Of a stretch of DNA of 64,000 bases, positions 1 through 12,053 are shown piece by piece. The stretch is from Salvia splendens. Its lineage: Eukaryota; Streptophyta; Magnoliopsida; Lamiales; Lamiaceae. How positions within the stretch are numbered: position 1 is the first letter of the stretch; every line of letters starts with the position of its first letter. Position numbers and translations under genes: made by a program. The notes under the pieces were generated by a model. The model did not search any database and was not told where the DNA came from. It saw only the letters and a program-made list of their open reading frames with translations. The stretch spans positions 5,990,729 to 6,054,728 of the forward strand of contig NC_056038.1 of assembly GCF_004379255.2 (NCBI RefSeq), read 5' to 3'.

Positions 1-499
1 TTTTCCAATGTCATAATTTGTGCTGTATGTTCCGAATTTCTTTATCTGGTTTCGTAGATAAATCATGCAGTGTGATTTTTCCTCCAGTCCATTGTCGACT
101 ATTTTCATAGGCGGATCTTTGATGTCTCTCGCCGTGTGCTGTAATACTTGTCACACATTCACTTATTTTACATAATTGAGTCATTTTTCTATTTTGATAA
201 GTTTTTTTACTACTATTTGCATAACCATTATAAATCATGCAGTAGTAAATGTATGCCATCACCAAAAAAAACATTATAAAAATGAAGTAAAATGTAAAAT
301 AGATGTTGAAAATTACTAGATGCTATTTTAACGTATGAACACACGTAATATTTACTACTATTATTTTTATCATTAAACGAGTTATGACGTAGAAACAAAC
401 TATATTCTTGACGAAGTTGAGTAACAAAAACTTTAAAAATAATTTTGGTGTCATCATCTAGGTGAGTTGATAATGCATTAGCAATACACGAAAGGAATA
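1..499. other. Intergenic, AT-rich, no supported gene
   Basis: No family is recognisable here. An open minus-strand stretch of 87 codons (11-274) has unremarkable composition, no homologue I recognise and no visible splice partners. It could be the edge of something lying left of the window, but I would not call a gene. Confidence 0.5.
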
Positions 500-507
500 T
501 AATTTGG

Positions 508-1022
508 TAGGGCTGGCAATTTTTGACACGACACGATAACACGACACGAACCGGCACGAAAATAATGGGTTTGGGTCAGAGCTTATTGGGTTCGTGTCCT
601 TATCGGGTCGACCCGTTAAGGACACGAAAATTTTGTGTCGTGTTCGTGTCGTGTTCGTGTCGGGTTCGTGTTATCCGTTAACAATACGTGTCCGTGTCGT
701 GTTCGTGTTATCCGTTAACAAATAATATTTTAATATTATTAATTCTTATTATTTTCATTTTTAATAGGTTTAACCGTTATCAGGTCGTGTTGTTATCGAG
801 TCGTTATCGTGTCATCTCGTGTACGTGTTGTTATCGTGTCGTGTTGACCCGAATTGGTTCGTGTCGTGTTCGTGTCGTGTTCGTGTCTGAGGGTTTCGTG
901 TCGTGTTCGTGTTCGTGTTTGAGGTTTTCTTAACGGGTCGTGTTCGTGTTTGTTGTTATCGTGTTCGTGTCGTTATCGTGTCGACACGATAACGACCCGA
1001 CATGCACGATTTGCCACCCCTA
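508..1022. mobile_element. Non-autonomous hAT-like element A, 515 bp, with 8-bp TSD
   Basis: The element begins TAGGGCTGGCAA and ends with the complement of TAGGGGTGGCAAA. It is flanked by a perfect 8-bp duplication, TAATTTGG, at 500-507 and 1023-1030. Eight-base target duplications and short TAGGG/CAGGG-type termini are typical of the hAT superfamily. There is no transposase. Both subterminal halves are filled with short repeats built from CGTGTCGTGTT and its complement, so the two ends can pair with each other in many registers. It lies about 230 bp upstream of the aldehyde oxidase start. Confidence 0.85.
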
Positions 1023-1252
1023 TAATTTGGTGAGCCAAATTAATATAGATGACTTAATATTGCACTAGTGAAAAATAAAAGTGCTAGGTCGAATTGGGCA
1101 ATATGGCCTATAAAGAAGTTGACGGCTGAGAGTTTTGAGGTACAACCATGAGGAGAGGTGATGCAACGCATATTTATCCATTTTCGGTAGTTATTCATGC
1201 CTTTATATTATTTACATATTTAGAACTCTCTCGAGAAAGAGATACGGAGAAA

Positions 1253-4200
1253 ATGGAGAAAAAAGATTGTGCAGTGGCCGGGGATGAGAGTCGTCTCGTG
1301 TTTGAGGTGAACGGCAAGAGATTCGAGATGGGAGAAGTTGACCCCTCCACCACTTTGCTCGAATTCTTGCGTTCCGCCACTCCTTTCAAGAGTGTCAAGC
1401 TCGGCTGCGGTGAAGGTTAGGTGCCTCGGCCATAGTCTATACTAAGAAATTTGGACAATTTTTAGTCAATCTCGCAACTTTAATAATTAATTGCTTCCAC
1501 CCTTAATTTTAATTTTTATATGGGTGGAAATTAATAAACTCTTAAGATTTTGCAGTATAATTAAACTTAAATTGAAATATTTTTGTAAGCATGCAAATCT
1601 AGATATCTAAAATGAAATCAAAAAGGAAAAATGAAAGAAAGATCATAATTCCAAGTTATGCATTAGGATGTGCTTAATGCGTCACTATTATTCCGAGAAT
1701 GTGTTTGATACCATAGAATTGATGGTGTGTGGATTTGAAATTAGACCATTTAATTACAAATAAATCTTTTAATATCTCAAAATTTTAGTTTTGGAATTGG
1801 AATTCAAACTCTAATTTCCTAATTTTACGATTTAAATTTTATAATCAAAATAATATATGGAATAATTACTTAATCACAATTATTGTGGAGGTTAGTTATC
1901 GTAAATATTAGATCTCACTTCTCGTTGTTGTGATTGGTGTCATTCAGTAGGTTTTTGGTGCGATACTAAAAGTGATACTCCTTTTTACTAACCCGAACAT
2001 TAATCACTTTACTATTGAATTAACTCATTCGCATGCAAAAAAAAAAACTCTTTTTATAGATAAAAAACGGTCATCAACTATTCAATCAGGACAGGAGTAA
2101 TAGAATAATTAGATAGTACTTTTTTTATGGATTGTTTTGCATGCACAAATTAGAGTATTACAAGAAGCAATGAATGAATTGTGTAGTAATTCTGTGATTG
2201 AATTCAGGTGGCTGTGGGGCTTGTGTGGTGGTGCTGTCAAGATTCAACCCTGTCCTCAACCAACCAGAGATATTCAGTGTGAGCTCTTGCCTCACTCTCC
2301 TTTGCAGCCTCAATGGCTTCTCCATCACCACCACCGAGGGACTCGGCAACACCAAGCACGGCTTCCACCCAATCCACCAACGCTTTGCGGGATTCCACGC
2401 CTCTCAGTGCGGCTTCTGCACCCCCGGCTTCTGTATGTCCTTCTTCTCCGCCCTTGCCAATGCCGACACAGCACCTCAGCCCCCAGCCCCCGGATTCTCC
2501 AACCTCACCACTTCCCAAGCCCAAACGTCTATAACCGGCAACCTCTGTCGTTGCACTGGCTACCGCCCCATCGCTGATGCCTGCAAGAGCTTTGCTGCTG
2601 ATGTTGACATCGAGGATCTTGGGATGAATGTTTTTCCCAAAGGGGAGTTTCCACCATACGATCCTGAAGACGACGTCTGGCCATATGTACGAGTATGCAA
2701 ACAAGAATGTAGCACAGTCTTGAATTCTGAAAGCATTTCTTGGTTCACTCCAGCTAGTCTAGAGGAACTCGGAAGCTTGGTGGCGGATGGTGCGCGGTTC
2801 AAGCTAGTCGTCGGGAATACAGGGATGGGATATTACAAGGAAACAGAGAGATATGATAAGTACATTGATCTTAGGTACATTCCTGATCTCTTGATGGTTA
2901 GAAAGGATGAAACCGGGATTGAGTTCGGAGCAGCTATTTCGATTTCAAGAGTTATATCATCTCTCAAAGAAGAAGGCGAATCCGACCTAGTCTTGATGAA
3001 AATTGCTCAGCATATGGAGAGGGTTGCTTCCATTTTCATTAGGAACTCAGCCAGCATTGGGGGGAATTTGGTGATGGCACAGAGGAGGTCTTTTCCTTCG
3101 GATATTGCTACATTGCTTCTTGCTGTGGGGTCGACTGTCGCCCTCTTGAGAGGCCGTGCACAGGAAAGGATGACTATGGATGAGTTCTTGTACGGGCCAC
3201 CTCTCGCCCCCACAGACGTGCTCTTGAGTGTCCACATTCCTTTCTTTGGTTCGAGAGTGGGTTTTGAGAGCTACCGGGCTGCACCAAGGCCGCTTGGGAA
3301 TGCTTTGCCATACTTGAATGCTGCTTTCTTGGCTGATGTTAGCTTTAAAGAAAGTGGTGGTGTTATCTTGAACTATGCTCGGCTGGCTTTTGGCGCTTAT
3401 GGGACAGACCACGCGACAAGGGCTAGCGAAGTGGAGGAGTATTTGGCAGGGAAAACGTTGACCGTTGAAGTTTTGGATGAAGCAGTTAGATTGGTGAAAC
3501 TCTCTGTCGAACCCAAAGATGGAACGACGCTTCCTGCTTACAGGAAGAGCTTAGCAGTTAGTTTCTTGTTTTCGTTTCTCGCTGCGTTTATTGATGTTTC
3601 TTCTCCCACGCTTGGTGTCTCATTTTCCGAAGTAGCTGATTCAAGCAACGAAGAAACTGGTACATACTATCCGGTTGGTGAGCCTATTCCTAAAGTTGGA
3701 GCAATCATCCAAGCTTCCGGTTCGTTCTCATCTTTTTTTCGTATGTAGGCTTTTGGAGGGAAGGAAGTTTGTTAATCTGTTTGTACGAACAGGTGAAGCT
3801 GTGTACGTAGATGACATTCCTTCACCTCCACATTCTCTACATGGAGCACTTATTTATAGCACGAAGCCTCTAGCTCGAGTGAAGAGTATCTCTTTCGAGG
3901 CTGTCCCAAAACCAAGTGGAATCGTTGATGTTATCTCTGCCAAAGACATCCCCCAAGGAGGGCAAAATTTTGGAGCCACGGGTCTTTTCGGATCCGAATA
4001 TTTGTTTGCTGACGCTACCACTGCGTCTGCTGGTGATCTAATCGCGTTTGTGGTATATGAAACTTGTTGTACGGTACTAATTGTAACCGGTTGTTTGTCT
4101 GACTTTGCCTTGTTATATTCGTTAGGTTGCACGTAGCCAAAAGGAAGCCAACGTCGCTGCAAGAATGGCTCAAGTGGATTATGAGACACAAGGCTTAGAA

Positions 4201-6563
4201 CCACCAATCTTGACAGTTGAAGAGGCTGTCGAAAACTCAAGTTTCTTCGATACATTTTCACCCTACGAACCTCGCTTAAAACCGGAAATGATTGGTGATT
4301 TCACCAAAGGAATGGCTGAAGCTGATCACAAGATTCTCTCTCAAGAGGTACTTCTATTGATTAGCTGCTTCAATCAGTTTCATATACTTCACATGTTTTT
4401 TTTAACATTCAGATCATACTTGGTTCTCAATACTTCTTCTACATGGAGACGCAAACAGCGCTTGCAATCCCGGATGAAGACAACTGTATGGTGGTGTATA
4501 GCTCAGTCCAATCCCCTGAGTTGGCTCAAATATCCATTGCACGTTGTCTCGGTGTCCCAGAGCACAATGTTCGTGTTATCACAAGGCGACTAGGTGGAGG
4601 CTTCGGTGGGAAGTGTCAAAGAGCAATGAAGGTGAGTGTGACCATCGCTCCTCTCTCTATATCTCTCTGTCTCAACAATGTTGTTGTTTTCAGGTAGCTA
4701 CAGCATGTGCGCTTGCAGCTCAAAAACTAGGCCGACCGGTCAGAAGCTACATAGACCGAAACGCTGACATGATAATAGCAGGAGGGAGACATCCTATGAA
4801 GATAACATACACCGTTGGGTTCAAAGAGAATGGCAAACTGACAGCACTTCACGTCGACATACTTATCGATGCAGGCTTCTTTATCGACTTCAGCCCCTTC
4901 ATCCCATATATGCTAATAGCAGGGCTGAAGAAGTACAATTGGGGAGCTCTCTCGTTCGACATAAAACTATGCAAGACCAACAACACAAGCAAAACAATGA
5001 TGCGTGCCCCTGGTGACGTGCAGGGGAATTTCATCGCTGAGGCTATAATAGAGCGCGTCGCGTCTCTGCTGTCAATGGAGGCCGGTTCGGTCAGAGAAAT
5101 CAATTTTCACACAGGTGAGAGCCTGCAGCTATTCTACGCTGAGGCTGCTGGAGAAGCTTCGGGCTACACCCTGCCTCGTATTTGGGATGAGTTGATTAGC
5201 TCATCATGCTATATGGAGAGGACTGCAGCGGTAGAGCAGTTCAACCGGTCCAACATATGGCGTAAAAGAGGCATTTCTTGTGTTCCAATTGTGTATAAAG
5301 TGACGGTGAGTGGGAAACCGGGGAAAGTGAGCATCCTTAAAGATGCATCTGTGGTTGTTGAAGTTGGAGGCATAGAGATGGGGCAGGGGCTGTATACAAA
5401 GGTGAAACAAGCAACTGCCTATGCTCTCAGTTTGATCAAATGTGATGGAATGGAAAACCTGATGGAAAAGGTTCGCGTTGTAGAGTCAGACACGTTGAGC
5501 CTCGTACAAGGAGGCATAACCGCTGGAAGCACCACATCTGAAGCATGTTGTGCTGCTGTGATCCAATGCTCTACTCTTTTAGTCGAGCGATTAAGCCCTC
5601 TTGCCACTACGCTGAAAGACGAACAGGGCTCACTCCAATGGAACGATCTCATTCTCGAGGTTTGTTTCTGCATTCAATTCACTTCATGCTACAATTTCCT
5701 TCCAAATAACTGTGTATTATGTGTTGTAATCAGGCACATAATCAGTCTATAAATTTGGCAGCAAACTCTTACTTTCTTCCCGAGTCCGGTTCGAAAGAAT
5801 ACTTGAACTATGGTGCTGCAGTAAGTGAGGTAACATTTTCTATGTTGTTATGTGTCTTCATGAATGGTATTTCTATAGTGAGTTTGTTGTGGTTGCAGGT
5901 GGAGATATGCGTACTCACGGGCGAAAAATCTATATTGAGAACGGATATCGTTTACGACTGTGGGCAGAGCTTAAACCCTGCTGTTGACATGGGACAGGTA
6001 CTGTATATTCAAGAAAATGGTGTCTTTTAACTTATATGGATAATACAATTCATTAGGTTGAGTTTGATACATACAGATTGAGGGATCTTTCATACAAGGT
6101 GTGGGGTTTTTCATGCTTGAAGAATACTTGACTAATGAAGAGGGACTTGTTACTACAAACAGCACATGGGATTACAAGATCCCGAGTCTTGACAACGTTC
6201 CGAAAAAGTTGAATGCTAAGGTGCTCAACACCGGGCATCACCCAGACCGCGTTCTCTCGTCTAAGGGTAATGTAGTGTTTTGAGTGTGGGTGTTGTTGTT
6301 GTTGTTGTTGTTGTTGGTGTTGTGTGACGTGGTGCGTACGCGCAGCTAGTGGCGAACCTCCTTTGGTTCTCGCGGCTTCAGTATACTGCGGTATAAGAGC
6401 GGGTGTGGTGGAGGCTAGAAAACAGCTTAAAGGTTGGGGAGCCACACAAGGGACTGATTCTGACTTGCAACTCGACGTTCCGGCTACTCTGCCCGTTGTT
6501 AAGCAATACTGTGGTCTCGATTATGTCGAAACCTACTTACGCAGCTTGCTTGCTCCTTCTTGA
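1253..6563 (+). CDS. AAO: Aldehyde oxidase (abscisic-aldehyde / indole-3-acetaldehyde oxidase family), 10 exons
   Basis: Molybdo-flavoenzyme that oxidises aldehydes to acids; plant members act in the cytosol on abscisic aldehyde or aromatic aldehydes. Exons inferred from splice sites and frame: 1253-1415, 2208-3719, 3793-4052, 4126-4347, 4413-4631, 4694-5659, 5734-5829, 5899-5997, 6077-6266, 6346-6563. They sum to 3945 nt, an intact frame of 1314 residues, close to the usual ~1350. Domains in order: plant-type 2Fe-2S (GCGEGGCGAC, residues ~51-60), second 2Fe-2S (CGFCTPG from residue 122, then CRCTGYRP), FAD domain (VVGNTGMGYY), and Mo-cofactor domain with GGGFGGK at ~780-786, MRAPGDVQGNF, and the catalytic Glu of SGEPP (~residue 1246). 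The ATG at 1253 is preferred over one at 1148 because family members start just before the ferredoxin fold. All key residues appear present. Substrate preference among AAO paralogues cannot be read from the sequence. Confidence 0.93.
6288..6318. repeat. (GTT)n microsatellite in the last aldehyde oxidase intron
   Basis: About nine near-perfect GTT units lie in the 79-bp last intron, just upstream of the acceptor at 6345. The tract supplies much of the T-rich stretch before the splice site, so length changes could affect splicing. Confidence 0.8.
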
Positions 6564-6811
6564 AGCTTTGTCGTCGCCATCATCTATGTATTAATATGAT
6601 ATGCATAGAGTTGCAATAATGCATGCGCTATGCTTGTGTTATGTAAGTCTTGAATCGTAGTCATAATTTGTGCATGCAATCTATAAGTTTATTAATTCAA
6701 ATAGGAGTAAAAGATTTACTAGTAATGTGTGTTTATTGTTTAATATATAAAATATCATTGTTGCAAATATAACTAGTTTTAAATGTTATGACAATATCAT
6801 GAAAATATTAA

Positions 6812-7618
6812 GAGGGGACATCTTTTTTTAGTCCACAAACTTTGTCAAATTATCATTTTAGGCCCGTCAACTTTGAAAATATCATTTTAGGTCCGTCGAC
6901 TATGAGTTTATATCATTCTAAGTACATTTTTACTATTTCCAAGTTTTCCTGGATGAAAATACCCTCAATACCTTGAAGGGTATATATTTTTAATAAACTT
7001 ATCATATACTCATATTTTTTTATGAATATCTTTACTATATATTTTTTATGAATTTCTAAATATAATTTAACCTTCAATATTATCACTTAATTTTGTGACA
7101 TGCAAGAAATGTTCCTTATTCAACTTTTTATAATTAAAGAATTTCAAAATATTTTAAAGATATGTATACTCGTAAAATTAATGTCTCAGTCAATAGGCGA
7201 TACTTGAATACTAATATATTGATATTATTTTTAAATAATATATTAATATTCAAGTATCGCCTATTGACTGTGGCATTAGTTTTACGAGTATACATATCTT
7301 AAAAATATTTTGAAATTCTTTAATTATAAAAAGTTGAATAAGGAACATTTCTTGCATGTCACAAAATTAAGTGATAATATTGAAGGTTAAATTATATTTA
7401 GAAAATTCGTTAAAAATATGAGTATGTGATAAATTAATTAAAAATATATATCCTTTAAGGTATTGAGGGTATTTTCGTCCATAAAAACTTTGAAATAGTA
7501 AAAAAGTACTTCGAATGATATTAACTCATAGTTGACGGACCTCAAATGATATTTTCAAAATTCACGGACCTAAAATGATACTTTGACAAAGTTCGTGGAC
7601 CAAAAAATATATTCCCTC
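6812..7618. mobile_element. Mutator-type foldback element, 807 bp, with 9-bp TSD
   Basis: Almost the whole element is one inverted repeat: each arm is about 390 bp and they meet near 7215. The termini read GAGGGGACAT and the complement GAGGGAATAT, followed in both arms by motifs such as GTCCACAAACTTTGTCAAA. A perfect 9-bp duplication, AAATATTAA, flanks it at 6803-6811 and 7619-7627. Long terminal inverted repeats with a 9-bp duplication are the MULE signature. No coding capacity. It lies about 250 bp after the aldehyde oxidase stop, so read-through transcripts would form a long hairpin. Confidence 0.85.
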
Positions 7619-7627
7619 AAATATTAA

Positions 7628-8913
7628 ATATCATAACGCTGTTAGAGCACATACTAATATTTAGCCACAGTGAATTAGAGTATATGATGAAGATAAGGTA
7701 CTACCTTTGAAAAAACTAAAATGCACTATAACACGCGCACTAGTGGGATAGTTTGTATCATCCACTTAGTAATTATATGTATGTTCAAATTATATGTATG
7801 TTCAAATTAGTCTTGAATTTTTTTCTTTTTTAATTTATTAAATTGTCATTGAAATTTTATGATTCCAAAATAACTAATGTATAGAGATTTTACTATAATT
7901 CGGTAAATATAATTATATAACGCTGGAATTTCGTCATTTGCTGTACTATAGTAGTTTGTTTTTAAAGAAAGTCGCTAGTATTTCTTCGTCATTTGTTTTA
8001 GTAGTCTACCCATTTTGCAGAAAATGTTTTGGCATTTTTTATCATTTCTTCTTTGAAGTTGCTCTCTAATTTTTGTAATATAGTAGGAGTAGTACTACTT
8101 TCTAATAGATACTATATTTTATTTGTACTACTAATCGTTTCAAGTGGGTCCAACCACTAGGTAAGTGCTCTCTCAAATTCACTTCAATATCTTATCAGTA
8201 ATATAGATGATAATGTCAAAGTTCAAATAATGAGCTTTAAATAAACCTTCAATTAATTTTGAGTTTTGACACTAAAATTCACACCTAAATTTCAACTTCA
8301 ATCTCATATAAAAAAAATCGATAAATCTAAATCGCAACAAATATTAAAATTAGGTCTTTATTGCTATAAAAAATCATGAGTAAATTGCAATTTACTTTTA
8401 AAATTTATACAGATAAATTATGGAAAAATCGATCATAGAACTTGATATAGAAAACCTGTTTTTAAAAAAAAATAAGGGCATTATAACATAAAGATATGAG
8501 GTGAAAAAATCATTCTCCAAAAAAATAACTATATTTCGATCAAAGAAAATAAAAAAATATTTTATATTTTATCTGCCTAGTTTCAAACCATGTAAACTAC
8601 AAAAAGATTATACCCAAAATAATTTAATCATTTGCACTTATAACAAAATATCCAAGAATACATGTGGAAATACCTCCCACTAAAAATACCTTATCAGGAA
8701 TCACTACTTGTATATTTATTCACACACTGGCACAGATACTACTCTCATTGAAATCTTCATAATCCTCTACAAAATATTTATAAAAAATCTTTAAATAGCT
8801 ATCTCTACACCTTGCGTGCAACTAGAGGTATTACTTATTTTACTATGTTTCCCTAGACAAAATTAAATAATTGCATTATTTATTGAACATATATAGGCTG
8901 TGTTGCAGAGGTA
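7628..8913. other. Intergenic between aldehyde oxidase and GH3 genes
   Basis: AT-rich. A 17-bp unit (ATTATATGTATGTTCAA) is directly duplicated near 7771-7806. Nothing else is recognisable. The last few hundred bases should contain the GH3 promoter, but I see no convincing TATA box at a fixed distance. Confidence 0.5.
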
Positions 8914-11581
8914 ATGATGAAGGTGGTTTCAAGGGGTATGAAGATGAAAATGATGGTGATGGTATTAATGGTGATAGTAGTTACAGAAGCAAAGGAATAC
9001 ATGAAATACAGAGACCCAAAACAGCCATTAAATGCAAGAATCAGAGACTTGATGAAGAGAATGAGCCTTGAAGAAAAGATTGGGCAGATGACTCAGATTG
9101 AGAGGATGCATGTCTCTCCAACTCTCCTCAAGAAATATTTCATTGGTAGTTCTCTCTTTTCTTAATTGTTTTTTGGCACCACCAACTCTATGGATTTGAT
9201 AGTTTGGTGGAGGTGCAGGGAGTGTCTTAAGTGGAGCTGGGAGTAGTCCATCTCCCAAGGCATCTGCAGAGGAATGGGTGAAAATGGTGAACACTTTTCA
9301 AAAGGCAGCTCTTTCGACTCGACTCGGAATCCCTATCTTCTATGGCGCTGATGCCACCCACGGCAACAACAATGTCTACAACGCTACTATTTTCCCTCAC
9401 AATGTCGGCCTCGGAGCCACCAGGCAAGTCTAACGTTTAACACAATGTTGACACGAAAATGAGATCCTAACATCAATGGTGGAATAGAGATCCAGCCCTT
9501 GTCAAGAGGATCGGAGCAGTGACTGCACTCGAAGTTAGAGCAACGGGAATCAACTACAATTTCGCACCCAGCCTTGCTGTAAGCAAATGATACCTAAAGT
9601 CCTAAACTAAACTCAACAGTGTTAAGTATCGGGTCAAGTCACTATTTATTTGACTACAGGTTTGCAGAGATCCAAGATGGGGCCAATGTTTCGAAAGCTA
9701 TAGCGAAGATCCTAAGGTGGTTCGAGCAATGACAGAATTCATACCCGGTTTGCAGGGCGACATTCCTCCTGCTTCCAGAAAGGGTGTCCCCTTTCTTACT
9801 GGAAAGTAAAAATCTCCATTTCTTTCTGTATTTCAACCCAGAACAAAATTTTGGTTGCCTAACAAGTGAGGATATATATTTGTTTACCTAAGAAAAAAGG
9901 TCGCAGCCTGTGCAAAAGGTTTTGTGGGTGAAGGCGGAACCGTAAATGGCATTGATAAGAACAACACAGAGCTTGACTTTCATGGATTGCTCAGCATTCA
10001 CATGCTTCCATACCTGGATTCAATCAGAAAAGGTGTCATCTCAGTCATGGTGGCTTATTCAAGCTGGAATGGCAGGAAAATGCATGCTAACCGTGATCTA
10101 CTTACAGGTTTCCTAAAACACAAGCTCAAATTCAGGGTAATACGCATTAAATGATAGATATGATGTTTTCATTAAAGTTGCCCCGAGAGAATAAAAAGAC
10201 AATACTGAGTGCACACATAAATTGCAGGGCTTCATCATATCAAGTTGGCTTGGCATTGACAGAATTACAGATCCACCTCATTCAAACTATTCCCATTCAA
10301 TTGAAGCTGGTATTCTTGCAGGAATAGACATAGTGAGTGTTAGACATTTCCCGAAGCTGTAGACAAGACATTTAGAAAACAGCTAGCTACAACACGAAGA
10401 TGTACAGTCATCCTTCTGTCTAATGTCAGATGTTTAACTATTCTAGGTTATGCTGGAAGATAATCTCACAGAATTTATTGATGATCTGACCTACCAAGTG
10501 AAGAGTAACAATATCCCAATGAGCAGGATAGATGATGCTGTGTTGAGAATATTAAGGGTGAAGTTCACCATGGGTCTCTTTGAGAACCCTTTGGCCGACC
10601 TTAGCTTGGTAAACCAACTTGGCAGCCAGGTATACCATCTGCTGATTTTAGTTGTAAACCTTCCTGCTACTGTTTATTGTCCTTGCAATTCAACTTTAAC
10701 TGAAGCATACTTTTTTTGGAAAGAATCATCGGGAATTGTCCAGGGAAGCAGTGAGGAGATCACTAGTGCTTCTGAAAAATGGTAAAAGTACTAATCAGCC
10801 ATTGCTTCCCCTTAAAAAGGATGTGCAGAAAGTACTTGTTACAGGAACTCATGCTGATAATCTTGGATATCAATGTGGAGGCTGGACAGTTGAATGGCAG
10901 GGTGTCAAAGACAGTGATCCCATAGTTGGTATAGCTTTAAATTTTAATACCCTCAATGAAATCTAAACAAGTTCCCGACATATTAGATGGATTAGTTTTC
11001 CATAACAAAATAGCAATATAGCTTTCATCAAAGCACATCTTTACATATAACAGAGTTGTACTGAAAATAGGAGTATATATAGCTGACTTTCTCATAAATC
11101 TGCATTTGCAGGAACCACGGTCTTAAATGCTATCAGAAAGACAGTAGACCCTTCCACTCAAGTTGTCCACATGATAAACCCTGGCATGGATCTAGTGAAG
11201 CCACAGAATTTCTCTTATGCCATCATTGTTGTGGGTGAGATCCCATATGCTGAGGAAAAAGGAGACAGCAAAAACCTAACTATAATTGAACCAGGTCCAA
11301 GTACTATCAGGAACGTCTGCAGGGTTGTCAGATGCGTTGTTGTTATCATATCTGGGCGTCCAGTGACAATTGAGCCTTACCTAGACAAGATAGACGCACT
11401 TGTCGCAGCTTGGCTTCCAGGAACAGAAGGCCAAGGTGTAGCTGATGTCCTATTTGGTCAATATGGTTTCACTGGAAAACTTCCTAGGACTTGGTTCAAA
11501 TCAGTCGACCAGCTCCCCATGAATGTAGGCGATCCACATTATGATCCTTTGTTCCCATTTGGATTTGGCCTGACAACTTAA
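8914..11581 (+). CDS. GH3-family beta-glucan exohydrolase homologue with substituted active site
   Basis: Homologue of plant secreted GH3 exo-beta-glucanases of the barley ExoI type, which trim cell-wall glucans. Exons inferred: 8914-9145, 9219-9423, 9488-9578, 9660-9805, 9893-10136, 10228-10332, 10447-10629, 10724-10928, 11112-11581; 1881 nt, an intact frame of 626 residues, normal for the family. A hydrophobic N-terminus ([10 protein letters not shown]) fits a signal peptide. The fold is well kept (GADATHG, CRDPRWG, YSSWNG, QCGGW, the [11 protein letters not shown] acid/base region, [21 protein letters not shown]). However, the family motif GF(V/I)ISDW reads GFIISSW, so the nucleophile Asp is Ser312. 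The AKHFVGDGGT motif reads [10 protein letters not shown], losing the substrate-binding His. Intron 2 appears to use a GC donor (AG|GCAAGT). Catalytic loss is inference; the family assignment is firm. Confidence 0.9.
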
Positions 11582-12053
11582 CCTAGGCAAGGATGCTAAA
11601 TCTTTAGTGATAGTTACTCAATATAACTAGAACCAATGCATTAATGAATAATGATGAATAATTACTAAAAGGAACTGCCAGTGAGTTTTGCTTACAACAT
11701 TTCTATAACTGCAGCCTACTGAATTTGGCTCCCCAGATAAGCACAGCACTAGTTTGTCGGTTAATGTGGCCTTACCACGGGAAAATCATCAATACCTGAT
11801 TCCTATTATTAGTTATCACGCTCTCATGATAAAAACATTGAGATAAAGGTCATAAACAATACAATTAAGAAGTTAGGGGAACAAAAACTGACAAATTCTT
11901 CAAATTTATAGTAGCACTGCATTCTGGAATTTCGAAAACGAACACAAAAGCACAAATTCATGGCCAACACATAATCCAACTACTAATTCCTCTACTTCCT
12001 AAAGCATTGCGATCACATAAGCATTCTAGCCAAGCAATGTAAAGACTATCACC
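11582..12053. other. Convergent 3' flanks of the GH3 and SSB genes
   Basis: This spacer separates two genes that point at each other. It holds their 3' untranslated regions and AT-rich sequence, with no further coding signal. Confidence 0.6.

Noticed and set aside
11..557. Overlapping minus-strand open stretches at the left edge
   Set aside because: No family resemblance, AT-rich codons and no splice context; likely chance.
2137..2704. Open frames in other registers inside the aldehyde oxidase exon
   Set aside because: They are shadows of the GC-rich coding exon; the recognised enzyme frame explains the region.
6053..6445. Minus-strand frame with a poly-Gln run
   Set aside because: The Gln run is the complement of the GTT microsatellite in the last aldehyde oxidase intron.
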